The translations under genes and the position numbers were made by a program. From contig JARCOQ010000002.1 of the NCBI GenBank assembly GCA_029207755.1, positions 8,864,156 through 8,928,155 of the forward strand: DNA of 64,000 bases. The letters are read 5' to 3'. The notes under the pieces are model-generated. The model searched no databases and had not been told where the DNA came from. It saw nothing but the letters and a program-made list of their open reading frames with translations. Of this stretch, positions 56,064 to 64,000 are shown one piece after another (the first letter of the stretch is position 1; each line of letters starts with the position of its first letter). This stretch comes from Chamaea fasciata. Lineage: Eukaryota; Chordata; Aves; Passeriformes; Sylviidae.

Positions 56064-59000
56064 CCCCAGCAAATATAAAAAAAACAACTCTACAGTGATC
56101 AAGAAAAAGAACCTTTTACATAATTTTACTCCTGCCTCCCATTAACTCTGGTGCAAGCACCCTCTCAGCTTTGTTATTTAATTCCTTCAATTACATCCAA
56201 AACATTGCTTACCACAGCACATATATGTGTATATATATCTCAATAACACCATAGATTTGTCGATTTCTATACTGAGAGACAATGTTCACATGATCATTTT
56301 GAACAAAGCCAATTAAAAACTATTACCAGAAAATCCTTAAGCTGCAGTGAACCAGAATTATTAGCAAATATTTAGGCCAGAGGAATATAACACAACAAAA
56401 CCAACAGCAACAAAACACAACCTTGAAATCCAAGGCCAAGAGTAAGCAAAATTTTTGGGGGTTTAGTGTTTTTGAAGTAGAAATAGACATGGCATTTGTA
56501 AATTTATGGAAGTTTCTGTGAGTCATCATGCAGCATCAGAAATTCAGATGGGAAATAAAGTTTCCTAATAAGAAATAACATCTACTGTTTTTTCATATGG
56601 AGACCACAAGCTATGCTTCTTACACATAAGCATTTCCAGAAATACTTAATAAAAAACCCAGAAAAACAGGACATCTCTTCTCTGACTTCAGATCTTCGAA
56701 ACCCCAACATCTAGTTCCTAAGTTCATATAACACTAATTTTTAAATAATTAAACAATAACACACGTTATATTCAATACTTGAAGTGACAGAGTAATCTTG
56801 ATGTGCTCAGACGCACTCACCACTTGACTGGGCTGAGCAGCTCAGAGGATTTCTCACATCTAAGTCCCACTAATGTGCATTAATGCATGTTAAAGTTAAA
56901 TTAAAGTTAACTCCTTCAACTTCTTTTCCTGTCTGCCACCCAGCCTGTGCTCCAATCCTTTTTCAAGTATTTCAGTATTTTACGCAGCAATTGCTTAATG
57001 CAGAACAAACAAAGAATGCTCCAAGCACAGCTGAAACACAGGACTTCGATCTTCAAGCTGGATGAACCAAGCACCTCCCTACAGACTCAGTCTGCAAATT
57101 TTTATGTCTCTCTGGCTCACTGAATTATATGGAAAAGAAACAGCTTCCAACATACCTGCAGATTACTAGAATTGAGAAGTTGTGCATTTCCCCAGGGGGC
57201 ACTGAACTCTGACCTTTAAAGTTGCTCTCACCTCTGCTGCATCAGCAAAAGTAGGAAAATGGGCAAGACATCCTCTCTAAGCTCATCCTTCTGAAGTGAA
57301 ACTTAATTAATTAATAAAAGAGCAGCTGTTTTCTTTGGAAAGATCCACCTGAAAATGGAGGAGCTCCTACCTAGTACTGCTAATGTGGCACCAACACCCC
57401 TGAAAGATCAGGGTCTGATTTAAATATGACCATGTCCTCAGTGAATTCTTTTGCTTAGCTCAGAAAACTCCCCATTCTGAGATGCCTAACATCTTTTGAA
57501 TATCCCCTGAAAGGAGCACAGGTCTCATATTCATCTTAAATGTCAATGCCATTTTGGTTTTAAAATCCCATTTTGTAAGTTCAGATTAAAGCCTAAATTA
57601 CTTCAAAATACAAATTGATTCTAATGTAGACTCTGCTCCTAAATCAAAGAAGCAAAATACCCACAAAAGATATATAGAAATTTGTCTCACATCCCAGACT
57701 GCCAGCATGGACTAGAGACATTTAAAAATCCATTTCTAATTCAAAGATCTTAATGGGTTATATATTTCTCAGAAGTACTGACTGCCAGTCACCTAATGCA
57801 AAAAATCTTTACTGCCTAGAAGAATCATTTTAGAATTCTTTTTAAAGGAAACCTTGAGCCTTATGCAACTATTTTCCATAAATGCACAGATTTTACCTAA
57901 ATTCTGGGTGGGATTAGGCTCAAAAGAAGCAATTTCTTGTGAGAAAGAAAGTGGCTAATTACAGCTCAAATAAGAAGTACTTTCTCGTGGAAAATAGAGA
58001 ATATCCATTTAGCCCATAAACAGATACTTTACATGAGTGTTTCTAAAGCTTATGAAAACTAGATTGACTAGTGGTGATTATTTTAATATAATACAAATGT
58101 TTTTTATCTTGCTGTTGCTCTTTTAGAATGATATAAATTTAAGTGTTTACTGTATATTTTCCATTTTCTTTGAAGTAACTCAATTGTGTTATCTGGTCTG
58201 TATCAAAGGAATTCATCTAAATCAAATATAAAGTCAGCATTTAGTTTGACAAGTGTCAGTTTCATTTTCTTATCCCTATCCCAGTTTCAATGCATCTTTA
58301 AACATATAAGTAAACCCTTTCTTCTTCACACACAATAGTTTGAATTTCTGTTACTATTCTGTATTACCATCAACATTCTTCAGAATTCCCATTTTTGGAA
58401 TTTTGGTATTTTAAAAAAATCCATTTTAGCACTTAATGGATAATACATGTATGTTTTAAAATTCACATTGTATAATTAAATATATTAAATTATGAATATA
58501 TTTACATAATAATGTAAAATATTAACACAATAATGTCTTAAAATAGCTACTTTCCTTCACCTAAAACACAACAACACTAAATAAAACCTATTTACACTCT
58601 ATACACACAATGCACAGTATTGGTTACAGTATACTATACTCATTTTTACACTAATAAAAGATTTACACTAAAATCAAAGAGATACAATAAATCCGAAAAA
58701 TGGGGCATTTTTCTGAAGAGAAATGTAACACTGTATCTGGAATCAGATTACATATGGGGCTGCCATTAAAGTGAAATTTTGTAAATTGTCATTGGATTGA
58801 CAGACACCTCATAAACCCAAATTTTGCACTTTTGTCCAAGTTGTGGCTCCAAACTGAGATCAACAGAGGTTTGGGCTGAGAAATGACTGCAGGTTTGTTG
58901 CATCTAGCCTGTTGATAGACATTTTAGCTTGTGGTTAAGACTATCACAGCATTAATGAAAAGAATCACAGATATATCACAGTCTGCCCTTGAGTTTTCTT

Positions 59001-59880
59001 CCAACTTTTCCCCTTAGTTGACTGAGTGTGCCATCTGTGCATTCTATAGAAAGATTTCACTGTTATTTAAGAAAAAAAAGTAGGGAAATTCTGTGGTAAG
59101 GGTTTCTTGGTGGCTAGGAGAATAAATAAATTGCTTGTGATTCTACCCTGGAAACAGATGAGTCTTATTACAATCATAATACCACGTTGAACTTATTTAC
59201 TAATTCTTGATTTCAGTGGTGCACTTTGTCTTGGAAGTACTATTTGGTACAAAGTGTTTCTGTCAGCTTCTCTTTTTTCTTGTTTCTGTCCACATGAATG
59301 ATTATAGAGGCATTATGAATTTGGTCTTGTGCTCAGTGAGGACTTTTAAGGTCCTTATTGTGAGGCCTTTGAAGATAAGGACCCAGGCACACCACGTACA
59401 CAGCTATTTTGACCGGTATTTTGTCCAAAGATAAGTACCATTGACAGGTTTTTTGTGGTCTCACATTCCAAAGCAAAATAGATCAGCTTTGCCAAGTAAA
59501 GAGATCTGCCCCAATGAAATTTTCCCTCGTGATAACTTATTTAATTCAGGAAAAGGAAGAAAGGATTTTCTGTGGGGTTTCTCCAAAAACCAAGGTTTAA
59601 AAGAAAAGCAAAGCAAACATTGGGTTAGTGTGGTATTTGCTTAACTGGAATCTCCAGTGTTGAAAAAAAGTAAATTAAGACCTCAAATCACCTTTCATTG
59701 GTATTTAAGCAGCTAGGTGAGCAAGATGATTTGGAGATTTTTACGATCTGCAGAGAAAAAATTGACAATTTTCCAAAATTAACAAACAATTAGCAAATTT
59801 TTTCCTGGTTTTATAAAAGATCGTTCTGTGGGCAAAAGCTTGATGGCTTCATCTCTTCTATCTCCGCTAGCATAGAAAGC
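56064..59880. other. AT-rich unique non-coding DNA
   Basis: No gene or repeat family recognised. The segment at about 58440-58620 is extremely AT-rich. The part at 58740-58900 looks like a conserved element and is listed separately. Confidence 0.6.
58740..58900. promoter_or_regulatory. candidate conserved element with PBX/MEIS- and CDX-like sites
   Basis: GATTGACAG at 58795-58803 matches the composite PBX-MEIS type site except for its first base, and CTCATAAA follows within 15 bases, like a CDX/posterior-HOX site. CCATTAAA lies upstream. The motif spacing is suggestive only, since such short sites occur by chance. Confidence 0.2.
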
Positions 59881-60530
59881 AGGCTTTTCTCCTGAGAGCA
59901 TGCATTTCCGTTCTGGGCAGAGATTGCTGAGTGAAAGGTCTATTAGCCAACCTTTTCACACCTGCTTGCCACACCGGACCAACAAAGGAAAGACAAGTAC
60001 TTTCCACAAAAAGGGCTGTCTGTGGGCAGAACCTTGCAGTAGCAGCCTAGAAGACAAGGGGCTAACGTTGATATCTCAAACACCAATGCTGGAATAGCCA
60101 TAGGGCCAACCAAGGTCTGCTGGTAACAACATTCTCTGAGAAAGAGCAGGACGTGTCTGAGGAAGGGGGACGTGTGGAGGTGGAGGAGCATTTTAATGTG
60201 GCAAACATCCTCCTTCTGGCTCCTGGAGACAAGCACAACACAGCAGAGCAGAAGCAGAGGACTGAGTTTGAGAAGTGGGCATAGACTGCTAACCGAAGGA
60301 TGACCCAGGAAGAGGGAACAAGACCATCCCTTAAGGCCTCTGACCCATTTCCAGAAAGATCTAGAAGAATGGACTGTGGATAATAACTAATTTGCACAGA
60401 AAAAAAAAAATAGCTCTAGGGTGAGGGACTAACATACCAGTTTCCATGCTGCATATAATTTACAAATTAAACTTTTTCTGTACCCCCGGCTCTTGTTCCC
60501 TGTTGACAACATGTATCTCTGAATCTTAGG
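59880..60530 (+). mobile_element. possible degenerate LTR, 3' part
   Basis: This segment is richer in G+C than its flanks and ends with an arrangement like LTR R-U5: a TATA-like 'gcatataatt' near 60450, ATTAAA shortly after, then a pyrimidine-rich 'ccggctcttgttccctgttg' stretch with possible ends at 'gacaaca'. No clear TG start or target duplication was found. It may equally be unique DNA. Confidence 0.2.
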
Positions 60531-60691
60531 TGCTCCCTTCCCCTTAAGGATGGGATGCCACACCTGTAGCTACGTGGAAAAAGTATTTTCTATTGGTGTA
60601 TCTTCCACTGCTAGGCAATGCAGGTCTGCATCTTCTCTCATAGTTTATGCTGGTAAAATGAAATAATTGATTCCAGAATAAATCAGTATGG

Positions 60692-60828
60692 TTGATTTTT
60701 TTTTTTTCTGTTGTGGGCTTATTTAGTTCTTGCTATTTTTGTTGTCTTTGGTTTTGTTTTTTTTTTTTTTTTTTGTTTGTTTGTTTTTTGGTTTTGGGGG
60801 TTTTTTTGTGTTGTTTTTTTTTTTTTCC
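60692..60828. repeat. T/G-rich low-complexity tract with T13, T18 and T13 runs
   Basis: Several T runs are separated by TTGTTTG and GGTTTTGGGGG motifs. On the minus strand this is an A/C-rich tract. Frames through it give only Phe/Cys/Val-rich or Lys/Gln-rich peptides. Confidence 0.9.
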
Positions 60829-61589
60829 CAACACCAAGCAAAGTGAAATTAAAGTGAAACGACTTTGCCCTTGATACATAAGGACACAGGAAACAACATG
60901 AAATCTAGATAGTAGAATGCCCATGCACACTTGCTGATTTCTTCTAATCTGGATACAAAAATCCCTTATAAAAGTCCCTTATCAGTGTTGGGCTGTGATC
61001 TAAGAAACAGAAGTAATTGTCTCAATGCTGACAAGTTGCTTTTCTTGTTTACTTTTCCTGTGCTTTCAAGGGGAAAGGGTGATAAGCAGATTCTATCTTG
61101 TTCTTTTCAGACTACCCCAGAAAAAACCTGAGATTAAGACCCTTTGAGAGAAATCCTATTAGAAATTCAGTCTACAGTCTACCTGAGATAATGCAGGAGT
61201 TTGGACTGTACCTCTCATTTCTTCCTGAATCTGTCATAACCTGGAGATAACATAATACCATCTAAATTAAAAGTTTAAAAATCTATAACATAATGAAAAG
61301 TATGAATATGGACACCGGTGCTGCTCATCAGAAATACTTATTTTTTTTTTCCAATTCAAATTTGTTTCAGAAAATGTTTAAGCACATTAATTATTTAGGA
61401 ATAAATGTATAGCAATAATACTTCTTCAAACTGTAATTTGGATTTATTATCTGCTTGAAGACAGAATATACTCAAAGGATATATCAAAGGATAAGTTATT
61501 ATTTAGGATCCAACTAACTGTCAAAGCCTGACTTGTGTAAAAGTTTTTTTGCACCCATTTCCATACTGATATGTGCACTACTTTGTTGC
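60829..61589. other. AT-rich unique non-coding DNA
   Basis: Nothing specific is seen apart from a short T11 run near 61340. Confidence 0.6.
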
Positions 61590-61806
61590 AGAATCACAGA
61601 ATGGACAAGATTGGAAAGGACCATAGCAGTCCTTGATCCAATCTCCTGCTCAGGCAGAGTCATCTCAAACTCAGGATAGTGTCCAGACAGATCCTGAATA
61701 TCTTCAGCGAGGGAGACTCCACCACCTCTCTGGGAAATCTGTTTCAACACTCGGTCACTACACAGTGAACAAGTTCTTCCTCATATTCAGGTGGGACTTC
61801 TTGAAT
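61590..61806 (-). mobile_element. CR1 LINE, 5'-truncated, 3' end intact
   Basis: The plus strand starts 'agaatcacagaatgg', the reverse complement of the CR1 tail, then 'agattggaaaggacca', 'ggagactccaccacctctct', 'gggaaatctgtttcaacact' and 'gttcttcctcatattcagg'. The insert stops about 0.2 kb from the 3' end. It is the same general form as the copy at 43.4 kb, with its own point changes. Confidence 0.93.
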
Positions 61807-62565
61807 ACAGGAGCCTGGGCTCTTTCAGAGGAACTGAGCATGCCAATACAATCCATCAGTGTTCCCTGGGATGAAAGCTGCTATCGTGGCCAGGGCCCTA
61901 CCAGAATCTTCTTGGCGGACCAGAACAAAGCTGAACTGTTTGAAGGCAACCAGCCCATTTGGCTTCTATTGCAACTATGATTGTCAACCAGTACACCCAC
62001 AGATCTTTCACCCTGCCTCTGAGCCTCCATCCTGCAGCTCTTCAGAGCCTCAGGGCAGGTGAGCACAGCACCATCCTCTGCCAGAGCAGCAGGGGCAGCA
62101 GTGCAGGATGCAGCCCTGCAGCAGGGTAGTGCATCAGGACGGGGGGCTGCAGCATCCCTGCACCATGCCTGGCCCAGCACATCTTCAGCTCCAGGGATTA
62201 CAAGTGGGTCTGTGGTCAGGAGAGTCATGTTTCAAGCACCACAACAAAAAAGCTTCTGCCTCTTCCTATCACTGACACTGTGGATCCCTCATGCCCCCAT
62301 CATACTTTGTGGAGAACAGGCCAGAGTCTGTTCTAGTATAGGCATAAAATCCCCATGCAGACATTTCTGAAGTATGTTTCCTCTGTTTTGGGTTGGTTTT
62401 GGCTTCCCTTCCATCAGGCACTGACAAGGAGTGATGGGTACAGTTTGTCCTCCCCCAGCCAGAGACAAGCTGTGCTCCACAGAACACTTCCCTCATTAGT
62501 CACAGCCAGGGCTCATGGCAGAGCTGGAATGGGAATGCCTCCTCAGCAGTGCCTGACCTCCATGG
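61807..62565. other. GC-rich unclassified block between CR1 and LTR
   Basis: The block is visibly GC-richer than most of the window. It has overlapping frames on both strands (61859-62062, 62059-62370 plus; 61881-62228, 62269-62496 minus) with no recognised domains. A GCAG-rich section at about 62080-62170 includes a 29-base hairpin at 62107-62135: GATGCA pairs with TGCATC, and CCCTG with CAGGG inside. It may belong to an unrecognised repeat. Confidence 0.45.
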
Positions 62566-63111
62566 TGTTATAAATACATGTTATAAAACTGGCTTTTCAC
62601 AAATATTAAGATGAATGCTATATGTATAATGTTAAAATAACTTTGCTTTTATTTCTGCTATTAACAAAAACTTAGACCTGTTAGTAATGGTAGCTGATAC
62701 AGTTGAACTGTCTGTTTGGTCAGGATAACATCCATGTGATGAGGACCCTGCTGTTGATGTGCCAACTATCAGCATCTGCCATCTGAAGAAAGTATGGACC
62801 AAGGCCCAAACTGGAGGTGATAGTAAAACCACAGCCAAGAAACAAGCATGCTCTAAAATGGCAGATCCAAGGAGGGGCCGTGCTAAACAGTTCTTGGAAA
62901 AATATGAATAATTTACATAATATTCTGTAAACAGACAACAGACTGATGTAAGGGAAAAGATATTTAAGGAATTTCTCCAAGATAGTAAGTGTATTCTTGG
63001 CTGAATGCCAAGCACCTGGCCGTTTTAACCCTTTGCTTTATATCTGTTGCCTATCGTCTTTTTATTAAACTTTTTAAATTTTACCAAAAAAAGTGAACCT
63101 CGTTTTCCACA
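62566..63111 (+). mobile_element. probable endogenous retrovirus LTR (solo or 5' LTR)
   Basis: The segment begins TGTTATAAA and ends TTTTCCACA, so it has TG...CA ends. It is bounded by ATGG at 62562-62565 and 63112-63115, a possible 4-bp target duplication. Near its right end it has promoter and polyadenylation features in the right order for plus-strand transcription: TTTATAT at 63037-63043 and ATTAAA at 63064-63069, then an AT-rich and 'gtgaacctcg' region like R-U5. The size of 546 bp fits an avian LTR. An alternative start at 62579 (a repeated tgttataaa) is possible. No gag, pol or env remnant is recognised on either side, so it is most likely a solo LTR. Family not assigned. Confidence 0.6.
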
Positions 63112-63853
63112 ATGGGGTTTGTCTCTTGACTCTCATGATGACATCCCTGAGTTCTGCCATCAGAGACCATCCCTGGGAGTTCTGTGGATCAGGTCCCCAG
63201 GGAAAAGCTGTGACAAGCCACTGTGGAGGTGCTGGAGGTCACCTGCCCTCAGAGGCAGTGCTGCAAGTGTGGGGCCCAGGGAGGGCTGATCCCACAGCGA
63301 GCTGAAAAGCAATCTCATTCTAATGATCCAGACAGAAATCAAAAGTTAGTCTGCCTTCTTTCATCTATTCACTGTACAGTCTGCATACAAATTCCTATTC
63401 AAATATCATTAAAGCTCAAATATTGAATTATTCAGTGTAAGCAGCTTTGTGAAACACAAACTTCATGGCTGATTACACTTCAACTACCCCTGACTCATAG
63501 AAATAATTTAACTCCGTGAGCTCATGTACCAAACCACACATGAAACTGAGTTTCATACACCACATCATAAAAACAGGGTTAAAATTAAAGACTTTTCCTT
63601 CACTCTTCACACACAGTAAGGTGAGAAAATTAATGAAAGTTTATTGCTATATAACAAAGTTTTAAAAAATAGTGGGGTGAAAAAGGATTTAGAAGCAGTT
63701 ACAAGACAACATTGAAAATCATGTAGACTATTTGGTGGTCTAAGGAATATAAATAGTGCTGTTAGGGAGGAAAAAAAAAGTGTTTTTTAGGGTGGAAAAG
63801 CACTCAAGTTATCTGAATTTCCAAACAATAGTCATGCACACGCAGAGAATAAA
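63112..63853. other. non-coding DNA right of the LTR
   Basis: The first 220 bases are GC-rich and unrecognised; the rest is AT-rich unique sequence. The bases just after the LTR (TGGGG...) faintly resemble a tRNA-Pro type primer binding site, but the match fades after five bases. Confidence 0.5.
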
Positions 63854-63982
63854 GCACTTCCCTAATATATATCTATGTGTAAGAAAGAAATAGTACTTCC
63901 CTAATAAATATCTCTGATAGAGTGTAAGAAAGAAAGAGTACTTCCCTGATAAATATCTATGATACAACGTAAGAAAAAAAGA
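63854..63982. repeat. minisatellite, about 45-bp unit, three copies
   Basis: Units start at 63854 (39 bp, with a short deletion), 63893 (45 bp) and 63938 (45 bp). Each begins g(c/t)acttccct(a/g)ata and ends (c/t)gtaagaaa. The copies differ by a few substitutions. No fourth copy is visible in the last 18 bases of the window. Confidence 0.92.
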
Positions 63983-64000
63983 CTAACAAACATTTCTCTT

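Noticed and set aside
63220..63290. Cys-rich peptide (CPQRQCCKCGAQG) resembling a retroviral zinc knuckle right of the LTR
   Set aside because: The spacing lacks the His and last Cys of the CX2CX4HX4C knuckle, and the frame has no other gag feature.

Overview
This window looks like AT-rich, gene-poor nuclear DNA from a bird. The main reason is five truncated copies of the CR1 non-LTR retrotransposon, the dominant avian LINE, in the usual avian 3'-end forms. All five lie on the minus strand, and three keep the 3' terminus with its tail-repeat signature. An LTR-like element, many long A/T homopolymers and short microsatellites also fit a bird. A songbird-like species is plausible but cannot be proved from this window. 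No bacterial, viral or organellar gene organisation is present.

I found no protein-coding gene, tRNA, rRNA or recognised ncRNA that I can support. The longest open frames are non-homologous, low in complexity or antisense to repeats. The only recognisable protein remnant is the C-terminal part of CR1 ORF2 (reverse transcriptase protein) at about 43.5-44.0 kb, and it is frameshifted. The window may be a gene desert or the inside of a very large intron; the sequence does not say which.

Layout. 1-13.9 kb is unique AT-rich DNA with one internally deleted CR1 scrap (5.85-6.0 kb), a T44 tract (9.35 kb) and a GC-richer block of about 0.9 kb (11.0-11.9 kb) lying between a T25 and an A22 tract. At 13.97-14.09 kb there is a (TA)n(TG)n(TA)n compound microsatellite. 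14-43 kb is mostly unique sequence with CR1 copies at 23.2 and 28.6-29.1 kb, an A41 tract (34.9 kb), A/C-rich tracts (20.4 and 38.8 kb), and several stretches that look like conserved non-coding elements (CpG retained in AT-rich DNA, perfect palindromes, homeodomain-type TAATTA sites), notably 30.87-31.15 and 41.2-41.7 kb. 43.4-44.0 kb holds the longest CR1 copy. 44-61.6 kb is again unique apart from simple repeats and one likely retrocopy 3' end (53.0 kb). The last 2.5 kb is the most repeat-dense part: CR1, a GC-rich block, a probable LTR (62.57-63.11 kb) and an approximately 45-bp minisatellite near the right edge.

No genes here work together as a system. The interest lies in the mobile-element remnants, structured simple repeats and candidate regulatory elements. 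I saw no evidence of an undescribed genetic system.
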